From positions 29,116,915 to 29,180,914 of the forward strand of contig NC_088779.1 in the NCBI RefSeq assembly GCF_954871325.1: a stretch of 64,000 bases of DNA. The letters are read 5' to 3'. Source of the stretch: Gordionus sp. m RMFG-2023 (lineage: Eukaryota; Nematomorpha; Gordioida; Chordodea; Parachordodidae). Position numbers and translations under genes: made by a program. Below the pieces are notes generated by a model. The model saw nothing but the letters and a program-made list of their open reading frames with translations, did not search any database and was not told the DNA's origin. This document shows, in pieces, positions 24,267 to 37,865 of the stretch; positions within the stretch are counted from its first letter, which is position 1; each line of letters starts with the position of its first letter.

Positions 24267-24840
24267 CAAGGGCTGTAAACCCTCCTTCTAAATAAAGGGT
24301 TCAGGTTTGGGTTTAGGGTTCATGATCCTGAAAAATTTAGAATAAATTTAGTAAAAATATCAGACACTTCTGTTTTTTATACACTTTATTTATTATATTT
24401 AGCTCTTACCATAAAAATAATTTAATAGTATATAAGCGATTTATTACGATATCTTTCAAAATCGAGATGTTAACATTATAACAACCATTTTATGCCTAAC
24501 TTTGATGTTCATTGCAATTTGCATTTAATGAAGTTATTTTACCATAGAATTTGTTATTTTCTTTGGTCTTACTTTAAATTTAATATGCTAATTTTAAGAT
24601 TTAAAATATAAAATGGAGTATTCTAAAATATAAATAAAAGTATTTCTTGCAAAAATAATTGTCACCAAAAAAATCTTTTTTATATTAAAAATAAAAAAAA
24701 ATTAAATTTAAATATTTCAAATAATTGCATGTTTTTATATGTTATTTATTTAAAAAAATATTATCGAATCCTGAACCTTAAATTTTAAAAAAGGGTACGA
24801 ATTTTGGTTCAGTAAATGATTAAGGGTTCGCAATCTTCTG
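24267..24840. mobile_element. hAT-type non-autonomous element with GAACC-rich ends
   Basis: The left end reads CAAGGGCTGTAAACCCT and the right end, complemented, CAGAAGATTGCGAACCC. Both resemble the CAGGGATGTGAACCC terminus of the hAT at 42666-44832. Repeated GGGTTC-type motifs follow inside each end and the centre is AT-rich and non-coding. The flanks (tataataa, gttaacaa) agree at only 5 of 8 bases. The right end matches a segment present in each ~840-bp tandem unit (48004, 51450 and 52296), in reverse orientation. Confidence 0.65.
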
Positions 24841-26105
24841 GTTAACAATCCAAGAAAAATAACAAAATATGCCTAAAAATAATCTATATTAGATGATATA
24901 TAATAAATTTGTAACTAACTAACTTATAGAAATTAAATTATTACAAATATTCAAATTTCGAATAATTTTAAATTTTTTCTTGATAAAATTGTCAAAATAT
25001 AGTGTGAACAACTATGATAAAAATAAGTACATCAATTTTTAATCGAGATAATAATATCAAACTATCTCTAAACATTATGCCATTTACCCTTCAAGGCTAT
25101 AAAAATTTTTATTTGGGTTATCGTTGGAGATATACTTTATTTATATAAACTCTATAATGAAATTAAAATATTCCAATATTAATAAATTTATCTGTTCAAT
25201 TATAAAAATAATGTTAAAATTAAATATATAAATTAACTTAACTTCATATTAATATCACTTAATTATGTCTTATTATAATATTATATTTTCAAAGTGTAAT
25301 TGACTCACTAGGTTCTTGAAACAAATATAAGGTATTATATTAAACAATAAAATTAATATTTTTGTATAAATAATTCTTTTATTAAATGAATTAAAACAAG
25401 TTATAGACAATATTTTGTAAAAATTGGTTAGATTATAAATATTTCTCATACATAATTAAAACTGTAGTAGATTAAGCAAAATAAAATATAGTTGCTACCC
25501 TCATATTTCGTTGGTCGTTTTTCTAATAAAAATGTTTAATAATTATTTTACTATTTAAAAAATATTGACAATACTTTCTTTATTAAAACGTTATATGGTA
25601 AATAGTACATATATAAAAATAATTTGATAAAATATCGTGTCGCGCCGTCTCAGTTGAATATTTTTTTTGCGTTCATTAATTATGGAGAAACATATTTGTC
25701 TACCTAAACTCGCAGTAATGCAAGCCTATCTCCAATATTAATATAGAGTTGGTGTCTAAGAATACTATAAAATAAATTTCTTCCCCGCTCTTGTAGGATT
25801 TTAAAACTCAAATAAATGAAAGGTTATTTTTAAGGGAGGACTTAAAAATATGCAAATATTACATAGAATCCTTCCGAATCTATTAATCTTGTTAGAGTAA
25901 AAATTTTTGACAGATTTTTATTTTGAGAATGGTAAAGTATCACATGATGCATGACTAGATGAGTACAAATAAGGTATAAAAGGTTAATTATTGTTGTTAA
26001 AGTTCCAAAAATGCTGTATAGATGCTTATTATAATTTCAAACATATTTTATACTATTTTCTATCAAAATTATATATTTGGCAACTTTTTCACTTATTGAA
26101 AGGAG

Positions 26106-27410
26106 GTATCGACAAATAGGCAGCAGTGCATCACACACGACTCAATCTAGATATTTATTACACAAATAAAACACTCATCAAATTCTCCTGATATTCATTA
26201 GAGTCATTTATTAAATTTCTCTATTCTTATTATTAGAAATTAAATTACAAAATGGTAAAAAATATGAAATATCACTAACCATCTTCTGACACAAAAACTA
26301 TTTATTATTTAAATATATATTCATACATTAATAATATATATATTTCAAATCAAATAACAGATAAAGCAAAACGGGCCTGATATATACTATTTCATAATAG
26401 TTTTTTTCATTACATGTGAAAAGAATAATGACACTAACGATATGGTGCGAGGTGCGAGTCAGTAAAAATATATTTTATTAACTAACTTTTTCATTTCACA
26501 CTTCTATTATATACATTTTTTATAAGTCCAAATTAGAATATAAACGAAATACAAAAAAGTAAAATAATAAAAAAAAAGTAAGGTTACGCCGTTTATAAAA
26601 TAAAATTAGATTATAACAAATACTAAAAATTAGATTATAATAAATAATAAAAATTAGTTCAAAAAGTATATTCACAACAACATGTAATTTTGGTTTTTTA
26701 TTAATCTTCATCCCTAAAAATTCATATATAGTAGGCCTGTTTAAAAAAGAATTAAATCAAATAGTAACAAATAAGACTAATACTAATAGACGAATTATTA
26801 AAATAATCATTAAAATTATTCGAATAATTTGTTATATTTGTATTGAATTATTCTAATAATTGGTTTGAATATTCCAATTATAAATATATTTTTATATTTA
26901 ATCATTTTTATTGATAGCCTATTAATTAGACAGATGATCCTATTAACAAAGTTATACATCCATTGCTAGAGAATTTAATTAGTTAGAATTAATTTACTGT
27001 AAATGTATCGCAAATACATTGTTATATAAAAAAAATTAACTATGCCTCCAATTAGAAATCTAATCGCTCACATAAAAGTTTAAAATATATTGCATATTTA
27101 AAAAAAATTTCCTATTTTTATTTTTAAAAAACAATTATTTTAAATATTTTGATTAATTAATTGGTTAAGCAATTTGTGGCCTAAATATTGGCTAAAACTA
27201 ATTGGTCAAAATAGGCATCGGCTTGAGGTCAGCTAATCATTCAGAGTGACGTTGTTAGGCAACTGTAATATTTATTAATGATATACAATATGTCAATCAT
27301 AAGATATCATATATAAATTTATAAACACATCCGCATAATTAATTAATAATATATTTTGACAATTTTTAATATCATGCGTTTAGATAGGTGACGTAGGAAA
27401 GTAATCGTTT
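26106..27410. other. Unassigned AT-rich stretch
   Basis: No gene is seen. A part around 26800-27020, with ATTATTCGAATAATT-like motifs and the phrase GATGATCCTATT, resembles 16990-17220 in the same orientation, so another dispersed repeat is probably present. Confidence 0.45.
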
Positions 27411-27419
27411 TATCAATTA

Positions 27420-28110
27420 CAGAGTGGCCATTAATCTAGTCCCGAATTCTACTATCATTCAGGTCATATGTCCCCTTTCTGTATCCTTTTCTAAACCCAC
27501 TTCTCGATCGTAATTGGTCTGCATGCTTCCTTACAACTCTGATCCAGACTTTGTCTCGTAATAATAAAATTCATTCCACTTTAGTATAGGTCTCTTTAGC
27601 CCTACTAGAACTCTTTCCTTATCCACACCTGTTGTCTTGTTTGGATTTTTCGTTATCTTGTATTCTTATCATGGCCCTATTCGTTTTTCCCCTAATACCT
27701 GATATATTGAATCTGTTTATTTATCATGATGATTATAGTTGTTCCCCCATTAATTTCCTCCTTATCTCATATGTCAGAGTTATTTGTATTTTTCTTGCAA
27801 CAACCAGTATAATGGCTTTATCTCGAGCACTAGCGACAAGTCACAAATTTGGCAGGACATTTAAAATTGTGTCCATGTTGAAAATTAATTTTGTTCATAT
27901 CTTTTCTTAACCCCGATAATTATTATTCCAAACTTATTTTCTGTTATGCTAAGTTTATTGAACCAATTATTAATTTTATTTATTTCTCCTTGATCTTGGA
28001 TTATCTCCTGCTCTGCCCTCTTAATAATTAGTGTCAAATACTTGAGCAAATTTAACATTTGATGCTACTTCGGTTAGAGAATAATGTTATTCTTAAAAAA
28101 CTTAATCTAC
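27420..28110 (-). pseudogene. Possible LINE-like remnant, minus strand
   Basis: This block is noticeably richer in G+C and C/T-biased compared with its surroundings. On the minus strand short runs look like retroelement protein: QDQGEINKINNWFNKLSI followed by GIIIIGVKKRYEQN (about 28015-27890), as in the region after the catalytic box of LINE reverse transcriptases, and SRSGFRKGYRKG (about 27500). Many stops separate the runs. A plus-strand frame at 27632-27910 is open but looks like the antisense shadow. The family assignment is weak. Confidence 0.35.
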
Positions 28111-28950
28111 CAAATCCTTATTATTCAATGCAATCAATTTTTTTTGTAGTATATATCTCCCCAACTCACCTAATCTTTCCAGACCAGAAATAAGAAAATA
28201 AAACATTAAGTTTATATTTTCCTCTGTTTTCAACCTAAAAATCACCTCTACATTAGCTAGGAATAACCCAATATCTATTTAACATAAGATTCTAAGTTAA
28301 TTGTAATCATTATTTATAGGGTTTAAAATTTAAACCCTATAAATAAAAATCAACAATTATTCAATAAATAAAAGTATCATAATTGTTATAACAGGTAGTG
28401 ATATAATTAACAAGAATTAAGATACCAAATTAATTTATTAATATATATAACTATTCAAATCATTCTAAAATAACATAAATAAACTAAAACGTAAAAATAT
28501 AAAATCTAACTAAAAAATTATACACGTTCCTTTTCTTATTTTTCTTTTTCGACTAATTATACTATTAACATTTACATACCATCGATAATTATTTTATACA
28601 ATTGTCTTTAATTTACTTACAAATTAAACCTTTCAATTAATTATTTTTACAATTAAAACATTTTTTTCAAATTAACTGTTTCTTTAAAATAATTAATTCA
28701 ATACACGTATTGGACAATAAACAATTTAATTTAATTACTTATCCAAAACTAGGTATACAATATATATTATTTTCTTTATTATCTATTTCTATTATTTTCT
28801 TTATTATCTTCTCTATTTCTTTATATCTATCCTCTTCAGTGTTATGTAACTGTAATATTTATATCAAAGATCATATATATGATAGCTTCTATAACACTTT
28901 AAAATATAAATAAATAAATTTTATAAATAACTAATGATTAGATCTAGGCT
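28111..28950. other. AT-rich stretch, nothing recognised
   Basis: The stretch is composed of A/T-rich sequence with short C/T tracts near 28520-28560 and 28760-28830. A short palindrome, GGGTTTAAAATTTAAACCC, lies at 28319-28337. I can support no gene. Confidence 0.5.
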
Positions 28951-29078
28951 TGATGTTGCGTAACTCTGAAGAATTATTAGCCGATGTCCATTTTTTAACT
29001 AATTAATTTTAGCCTAGCAGCTGATTTTTTGGTTACCCTAATTAGTAAGCGGAGTTTTAAGCCGATTACGCAACACTT
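28951..29078. mobile_element. Small MITE, probable
   Basis: The left end has GATGTTGCGTAACTC and the right end, complemented, AAGTGTTGCGTAATCGG. These match well over GTGTTGCGTAA-like bases. The total is about 130 bases, with no coding content. The right flank does not repeat the left, so the target duplication is lost or I have the end misplaced. Confidence 0.55.
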
Positions 29079-29344
29079 AGAAACATTAATAAATATAGTT
29101 AACATTAGAATTAAATTAGTCTTAGTTTTGAGAATAATATAAATAAATATGTGTCATATACTCTTACCAAATCCAGCTATATTTAAAGTATTTAATAATT
29201 TCAATTCAGATGGAAAAAATAGTGGTATATTATTCAAAAAAATATATACATGGAAAAAAGTATTTCAGACTATTTTACTTTATATTATTTACATGAAATG
29301 TTTATATTCAAATTTAGTTATATTATCTAATTTTTTTATTATAT

Positions 29345-30960
29345 AAGTATATGTAAATATGTTTGGTTATATAAGAAGATTATTTTATATGCTGAAAAGA
29401 ATTATAATCATTTTTAAAAATGAAATATACTAATCTACCTTTTGCCTTTCACCATAAGCCTACTTGGTGGCAGCATTAGTTCAAGGAATAGAGTGCATGA
29501 CAAGAATGTAGTTATAGTTGTATTATTTTATAACACATATTGCAAATTGATAAAATTATAAAACTAAATTACAACTATTGAATAAAATATATTAATAAAA
29601 AAAATTGGTCAATAATAATGATTGTATTCGGGCAATGAGATTTATTTTTAAGCTGGTTTGTTGATATTTTTAAAGATACTCAAATTAGATAAATCGACAA
29701 AGCTGGGTCGTTTACAAGGAGATTACCGGATGACAAGTATTTAATACTAAAAGCCATATGCTCGCCGTCGGACTACATCCTTACAAACTTGATTAAAATA
29801 ATAAAATTATTATATCTTAAAAATCTACGAATACAAATTTATATTTAATGCGGCAGGTCAGGGAAAAAACGAGAGGTATATAAAATGTGTAAGCCATCTC
29901 TTTGTTTAAAAAATGAGTGTTCGCTTGATTACAGTAAAGTAATTAAACAGGTTAAAATATCATGTATTAATAAAAGTATCAAGCAAAAGAATACACTAAA
30001 GAAAAATAATACAGTAAGGGAAGTTTTAAGTTTAAAAGATGAATTAGAAGAGGTAGATTTAATAGAATATACAGTTGCAAAAGTATAAAATATTTCTCGA
30101 AAAAATAGTAGGTGAAACATTGGTTATACATTTGGAATGATTAGAAAGTAAAAAGATAGAAGCAGAAAGACAATTTATTAGATACGGTGACAGCAACATA
30201 AGACATACACTATCTAATTAGGATAATAAACAACGATGGATGCCGTAAAAGCGAGAGGAACTACTAAAAATATTACAACAGTGACAAGGCAAACTATAGT
30301 CCAAGATCGTATATTCTATATTTAATAACAACTATTAAATTACTACAATAGCTATAGATTTAATAATGATTATAACTACCAATTTGATAGACATAATGAT
30401 TCAAGATTTATACCAAGATACAACAATAATTAAAATTTTGGGAATCAAGATAGATTCTATACAAATCAATCATATAATTCTAGATATCAAAGCAACGATA
30501 ATGACCAACTTCGATATTCAAACGTCAACATCGTAATGGGATAAAATAGGACAGGTTAAATTAGAGAAAAAAGGAATACAATTTATTAAATATAGATCTA
30601 AACAACATGGTCACCTACAACGATAACATAGCTCATGATGCTTACAAATTCACAGTATAATTAAATGATGTGCCAACGTTAGATACAGGATCAAGATTTA
30701 ACATTCTACTAAGTTATATTGCGAAAAAGTTTGGAATAAAAATTTTAAATAATTCGTACATGAAATAAACAGAATATGATGGAAGTACGATAAAAGTGTT
30801 AGGCACAGTTCAAGTCAAAGTTAAATACAAAGACAAACTCAACTTTTAAATGCCTATGCGGTCCAAAGTGATAAGATTCCACTTCTGAGAAGGACATAGA
30901 TAAAAGTTTGGGGGATATTATAAAATAAAATATATTAATTGACTTTTAACCATTAGCCTG
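29345..30960 (+). mobile_element. LTR-retrotransposon fossil (gag-like and protease region), copy B
   Basis: The order is a possible end of a long terminal repeat (about 29430-29463), a short untranslated stretch, a gag-like segment with a charged part and then a part very rich in Asn, Tyr, Arg and Asp (about 29885-30450), and an aspartyl-protease region with an LDTG-type signature near 30680. After it the putative terminal-repeat motif recurs near 30925-30955. Reverse transcriptase, RNase H and integrase are absent, so the element is internally deleted as well as broken many times. It looks old. The protease part matches copy A at 630-1005. Confidence 0.6.
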
Positions 30961-32640
30961 AACTCAATATTAATAAATCCTTTGAAGGCTTTGCCAGATT
31001 ATATTTTTGATAACTAGATTATTACAATTATAGTCATTAAAAATATATTCACTTTTATGATTTTTGAAAATATGAATTCTAATAACATATTGTATTAAAA
31101 ATTTGGGGATATGGGGGGGGGATAGTTTAGGGTCACTTTTAAAAAAATTAATTACGAAAAAAGCAAATTTGCCAGGAAATGAGGGAAGAAATATGTTTAA
31201 TTCAAATGTTAAAACATTTTGAATTAAAATATTCATTATTAAAGTTTTTATGAATTAGAATTATATAAAAAAAAATTGTATATCTCATCATGTAGAATAT
31301 CTAATATAATATATAAATAATATACCTTTTGAACATCCAAAGAGAGTTAGGAAAAGAGTGATTAAATAAAAATTAAGTAGCATATCAAATTATCTATTAT
31401 TGTAAAAAAAATTTAAAAATTTATTTATGGCCCTCTTTTATATATTAATTTAATAAGATGAATATAATGGGTATTATATTTTCTTGTTTATGTTGGTTTG
31501 TTTTTTCAAATGAACCTATGTACTTATATTTGTTTGAAAAAGTAAGATACACCATTATATTTGATAGTGAGTTCATGTATCAGTGTAATATTTAAATTGT
31601 AATATTTATATAAGGTAAAACTACTCATTTTACTTAAACTATCCTCTCGATAGTTAAGAAATTGTAAATAGATATAAAATTTAAGATGAATTTTTTTAAA
31701 CTTATTATTTTATATTATAAAATTTTATTATATACTGCTTGCTTATCTCTAAACAATTTATTTTAACCTTTTAAACATATTAATTAGTTTTTCATAGATG
31801 CCGATTAATTTATTTCAAAGTACAAAAAAACATAATATAATAATTGCAACAATAATATTAAAGGGATAATAAAAAATATTTAAAAAAAAAATCCCCCACT
31901 TAGTTGGCATAGGAGACCTGGGAGGGGAATAAATCTCAAAAAGGAACATTTAAATTATCCCATTCCTTGATAATCATAATAGACTGATGTTAATTAATTT
32001 TCCTTAAATCATTCTTATATTATTTATAATTATGTAACTATTCAATAAATAATAAGTCTAATTCTAACAAATATTTTTTCAGAAAAACTAAAACACAACT
32101 TATCAAATAGAGATATGCCTCTACACCATTAGAGTCTACAAACAGCAATGTTTTAGGCCCGGCAAGATTTAAATTTAATTTGAATGAGTTAAAGCTAATT
32201 ATAATTTTTTTCTTATGTTTTCCTGTATACCTAAAAATACTTAGGGAGTGATACTACATTTTGTTTACTGTAGAATAACTATCGAAGTGATAATTTGTGA
32301 TTGAACTTAAACTTTTACGAATAATCACTAAATTTAAATTCAGATTTATAGATTTAAGAAATAACAATATCTACAAATCACCTAATAAATATTATATCAA
32401 AATTTTAAAAATGCCTGAAGACAAAGAATCTAATAAAACCATATACCTCGAATTCATTAATATTATTTATGCAATTTATATATTTAAAATATTTTTTTTA
32501 TTAAAATAAAGCTAACATTTGATCTAAAATATCTCGGTTGTGTCCGGGAATACCCCGAGGGGGCAAATTCCGACAAAAGATGATTCTTATTAAATTTATT
32601 TGGAGAAAAAAAAATAATTGAAGCAAAACCTACTTAGCAC
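30540..32640. repeat. Dispersed repeat, copy B (matches 541-3860)
   Basis: This is the second, shorter copy of the repeat described for 541-3860, in the same orientation. It overlaps the 3' part of the LTR fossil and runs past it into shared non-coding DNA, so the match is larger than the retroelement. A homopurine tract with eight consecutive G lies near 31112-31125. An open frame at 32297-32509 has no recognisable features. Confidence 0.7.
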
Positions 32641-35600
32641 AATGAAATTATAACCCAATGATGAGGGTTCCCACTCATATAGTTAATTTCGTGGAGTCTT
32701 GTTTTTACAATTTTATGGCACAGATTTTTGCCAATAATATTAATATAAAAGCTACATTAAGAAAAAAATTTGAACCTTCTAATTTAATTTTAAAATGAAA
32801 TTAAGAGGATTGCCAAGACACGTAGAGATATCTAACACCCATCTCCCCTACTAAGAATAAAAAAAAAATAAACTTTGTAAAATATTTAAAAAATATATAA
32901 AAATTCTAATAATAACATCTCTTAAAAATCACTATTATAGAGATTCTACAATAGCAAAATATCATTAAGATAGTGTTTCCACAATGGGTAGCGATTTCAA
33001 AACCTTCCAACAGTCCATTTTTCTTTAAAATCTAGAAATATATAACAAGGCGAATACCCATACTTATGAGGATTTAGGTTTCGTTATAGCAATAAACCTA
33101 AAATATAGGAAAATAAAAAAGAAATGATATTTATAAATAATGATCACAGTAGCTAGTCATTTAATCAATAAAATTATTATTTTTCTATTAATGGCAGTGG
33201 ATATTTATCTTGCCCACCCGACCCTGCCCGTTAATGTTATAGCACGAGTTCGGGAAAATAAATTTTTACGAGCCGGTCTAATAAATTTATCCAGCAAAGA
33301 GACAACGTTAAACCTCTACTCTTTTGCTTAGGTAAAGATGACGTAATGAAGGATCAAAATTATAAATTTAATTCGGACCATAATATCTTGATAATGGCAT
33401 TATTATTGGAGCTTTAACTAGATGGGAGCTTAATATTTTATTAAGATCAATTCAAAATATACAGGTCTAATCATAAACAAAACAAAAACCTAAATTTGTT
33501 TTCTAGATAATCATACAATTATCTGACTATAAAACTGTTGAATTTAATAATCAAATTCTTGTGAGATAGCCTTTATCTATATTTCTCTTTTGAAAAATCT
33601 ATTCGTCAAATTTTTGGTAATATTCTTAGTTATTTTTTAAAACATGTATGGTATTTAATATAGTTTTTATTTAACAGAAGAAGAATGATGGATTCTAATA
33701 TTTCTGTTATTTAATTTTTCAATTTACTTTCGAACTCATCTTTATCAACTTCTTATAAATAATCTTATATATCTAAGCGTTTCTCTATAATCAAATCGTT
33801 TAATTCATAAATAACCATTATTAAAAATTTGATATCTTGCACAAGAACCCGTTGTGCTTTTTAGAGTACAAACTGATTTCTAAATAAATATTTGGTTTAG
33901 GCTTAATTTCAAAGAAAACGATTTCTAATTATATCAAACTGAAAATACGAATCTAAAAATGAATCATATCTATAAACATTTAATATTCCCCCAAATGCCA
34001 AGCCGAAGATCTGGGAATAATTTTATAGAATATATCTATAAAAGTACACTTTATTTGTTTACATAAATTTTTAACCTTTTTAAATGTTCGTAAAATTATT
34101 GAAGTTCTACAATCCAAAACACAGTTCAATTTTAATATAATTAAAAACAATCAATTTTAAATTAAAAAATTAATATAATTATCAAAACTCTAGATATTAC
34201 AATTAAATATAGATAGTAGTGATAAAACCTTTTAAACAAATAAACATGTTGTGTTATTATATTTTGTACTTTATAATTATTATCATTAAACTTTTAAATG
34301 AAATAAATTATTAATATTGTATACCTAAACTTAAAAAGTTTATCCAGAGCGAGAGTAATTTTGAAAAAAAGGCTACAGAAAAAACGACTAATCAAAATAC
34401 AAGTGAAAAACTGCTGGAAGAAATAAAAAACTCTAGAAAATCTCGATGAAATATAATGATGCGAAAATATGTAAATCATGGGAAAATAAATATTTATATA
34501 TTGAAAATTTTACCAAAGGAAATATGTATGCTACTATTCCTCTTTCTGTGTTTATATTTTTGGACCTCAGCCCACTTATAACCTAAAGCGGTCCATCATG
34601 TCGAATAGTGTTTTGACCTAGCCAATATCTGGATTTACCCGGTCCACCACTCTTTTTTTAAGGTTTCCTGATACGGCAAATAATAATTTTATTTTTGTGA
34701 AAGAATCAATGTTAAATATAATTAAAAAATTATGGTCGGCCTAGAAATCTATATTTGACAAAACTTTAACATAAAATAAGTTTCTTTATTTAATTACTAT
34801 GTATACAGCATGCACAACGCGTTCATCATTATTATTTTCTTGAATTTGTATATATATATAAAAGAAATATCTTTATCAAATCACACATGTTATTTATTTC
34901 AAAAATAAGTATTACATTAAAAATAAAATATATTTAATCAATAAAGCAAATATGTTAATATAGTCCGTAATCCTTATGATTCCAAAATCTTCAATATCCA
35001 CTTAAAATTATAAATTTCTTTGAATTATTTTTTGATTGGTAAGTATAATGACTCAAAGAACTTAAGCAGTCCGAAACAAATTGTAATTTTTTAAAACATT
35101 TTTACCAAAATTTAAGAAGTTTGGTAGTTGAGTTGAAATACATATGCTCTATCATTTTTTATAACAATTTATTTCAAGGTAAAGTTCAAAAACTTTGTTC
35201 AAATCGAATTAAAAGGAATAAATACTTTTCATTTTAAATTTGACCCCTTTTTCCACAAATTAAAAAATTATTCTTTGAATTTTCAAATATTTGGCGAGAT
35301 TCATTTATTTAAATAAAAAAATAAAAAAATTCAATCTCAATAGTATAATATTACAGTATTATCGCTTGTAAAATTCACGATAATGTAAAATAATTGGCCG
35401 TCTTGCAGCAGAGAACCTTCCTCAGTGCCAAATACTTATCCAATTTACCCAATTTTGAACTTAACGTAATAACAATGCAGTATGTTTTACCTGGTCCTTA
35501 TTAGACAGACGATATATGATATAGATACAAAATATTTTTAAATAATTATGTTTAAATTAGTATTAGTTGAAGTGGCCGATATAGTGCCATATTATAGTTT
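32641..35600. other. Unassigned AT-rich stretch
   Basis: No gene is recognised. Two patches are somewhat richer in G+C: 33200-33330, with an open frame of about 63 codons of no known type, and 34560-34680. Neither shows a domain, inverted repeat or splice arrangement that I can support. Confidence 0.45.
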
Positions 35601-36050
35601 ATGGAATTCCTTTATATTATAATTAATGATCAATATTCAGTTTACAACATGTTCGCAAGATAATTCGCCAATATAATTAAAATATTTATTGATGGTTTTT
35701 GTGGGGTTATCCTTCGTGATTATATTTGTAAATACAATTTCTTATAAGTCTTTAATATAGCTTTATATTAGTAAATGAACTCATAATAAAAAAAAATTGA
35801 AGTACAAACAAATAAGAATTCAAACAAACATAAGTTCAAAGATGAAATAAAATTATAATTTAAAAAACATATTAAACCCGTCTTATTTGATACTTAAAAC
35901 TATATAAAGTAATTTATTTTCCAATTGTGTAAAATATTTTTTTTTTAAATTTAAAATTTTTAAAGTTTGATATGTTATTTAATTCCCATTTAATCATCAT
36001 ACTGATATCTATTCTCGGATTTTCATTGCACACTATTAGCGGAACCAAAT
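35600..36050. repeat. Dispersed repeat, inverted partial copy C
   Basis: In reverse complement this matches the 1440-1680 part of copy A and 31340-31590 of copy B. Landmarks are the phrase with GAACTTATGTTTGTTTG and GAGTTCAT on the reverse strand, and CATATCAAA near its start. It shows that the repeat family has members in both orientations. Confidence 0.6.
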
Positions 36051-37865
36051 ATTTTAAAAATGAATTAGGTTCTTCATATTTTTATTAATTAATTTCCCTT
36101 TACCTACGATATTTTATATCTAGAAAATAATTTTTTGTATATCTATTAATAATATTTTTTAAATAAAACTTTATTACAACTTACAACTTATTTTATTTTC
36201 CCATTTTACTTTTAAGAAAAGGTTTTTTTTAAATATTCATGTAATTTTTTTTACATATTAAGTTACCTTATTTTATTTAGCAATAAATTTTATCCTTTCT
36301 ATTTAATTTTTTCTCTTACGTTAGCTATTATCTTATTACCCCATTACTTTTTCCTTTAAGGATGGATGATAAATCGGTTTACATGAAAATTTACCCTTTT
36401 AAAATTTTTAATTAATTTTGCGCTAGACATGAAAAATATTTAAAAAATAACAAATATTTAAAATTTAAAAAAAAATGGTATAAAGAAAAAAATTAAAAAG
36501 TAGAATTCTAAGTGAATAATTCGGACAAAGAATTTTTAAACATTAATAATTAGAACCAATTATTTTGATAGGAAAGTTTTATTTAGTTTATAAAGAGGAG
36601 AGATATGTATTTTTTTTCCTTATGGAATTGTGAAGCATTTTTAAAAGATTCAAGGTAGCTTGCCCAAGAGAGCAGGTTGATACAAAGTGATTAACACCCA
36701 TCAGGTAAGAATATTTTTGACATTTTAAATGGCTTATCCCTGAGAAGAGGGTCATGTTTATTATATGGGCAAGGGGATCTATGTAGGTGAAATTTTTAAT
36801 GATTACCAATTCATTCCAATTTATCCATCCAAATTTAGAAAATATAATTGTCTCTTTTTAAAAAAAGAAGATTATTTGATAATTAAACCATGGTCACTGC
36901 ACTAGAGTGGGAAAATGAAATATTTTCTGTCCAATCTGAAATTTACCTGTTCTCGTTAATACAATATTATTTAATAAAAGAGAAATCATCTCTAAATATT
37001 CCATTTAAAAAGATATTTTTTTATATTTTATTACTTTTTATATAATTGCAAATTTAATTTATGTATAATAAAACAACTTGACAACGAATTATAGTATACC
37101 TCTTAATATTCTATTATCTTAATAGAAAAGCATTTTCCACTTCTTTGGAGAGGCCTTTTATAATTCACACGTGCTCTCATAGGAACGGGATATAATAAAC
37201 TGTATAATGATTTTAGAACTTTCAACTTTTAAAGATAAAACGACCTGTTACCTATGTTAGTTAAGAGATAAAATTCTGGAAGCAAGATAAAAAATAATTT
37301 TGACATAAGTCAAAATTTACCATAAAAATAATTTAGAAATAGTAAACTCAGGTTTTTGAGGCTACACAAAATTTAAGATGATTGATGATGTCATAAGAGT
37401 ATAGGATTACGAAAAATAGTTTGTGGAACATAACTGTCTCATCTTCAAAAGTATATGATTTGATGTGATTTCGGCTAATGTAAAATAGGTTTTTATATCA
37501 ACTCATCCAATAATACTTTCATGTATATTCTAGATTTGAAGTAAATATAATACATTAAAATTTTGTGTACTCCAATATACTTAAAATAAACCATTTTTAC
37601 AAACAATAAGTTATATAAATATTCTAAATCTTATATAATAGAGAGTTTACCAAGAATTTTTTATAGATCTTGAACAAAATTATAAATTTCTGAAAGGAGT
37701 ATATCCTTGTCATGTTTTTGCATAGATAAAAACTTGGAAAAGATTAATTTTACCAAGACGCAAATCTTAATTATAATGAAAGTTTTGGTATACAATTAAA
37801 AAATAAGATATAAACATACATGAAAAAAAAACAATTATTAAATCCTTTAAGTTTATAGTTATGAA
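36051..37865. other. Unassigned stretch with one G+C-richer patch
   Basis: The segment 36590-36810 is richer in G+C than its surroundings and has an open minus-strand frame of 73 codons with no recognisable domain. The rest is AT-rich. The frame could be an old exon or a repeat remnant; nothing in it decides. Confidence 0.4.

Larger units (their letters stand above)
14431..26105. repeat. Left arm of a large inverted duplication
   Basis: Most of this stretch matches 46780-63870 in reverse complement and in matching order. Clear pairs are 14440-14770 with 63370-63870; 15106-15215 with 62840-62940; 15820-15870 with 62440-62490; 16140-16340 with 62030-62260; 16560-16900 with 61400-61790; 17160-17330 with 60780-60900; 17740-17960 with 60230-60560; 18040-18130 with 60040-60130; 18760-19210 with 58870-59460; 19530-19950 with 58070-58530; 24960-26105 with 46780-47990. 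No conserved protein is seen in the matched DNA. Younger insertions interrupt the left arm (LINE fragment and foldback element). Confidence 0.85.

Noticed and set aside
27632-27910. 92-codon plus-strand frame with hydrophobic residues
   Set aside because: The residue mix looks like antisense of the minus-strand retroelement-like runs, and no signal peptide or domain is evident.
33140-33331. 63-codon frame in a slightly G+C-richer patch
   Set aside because: No recognisable domain, no paired exon or splice pattern; openness over this length is expected by chance.
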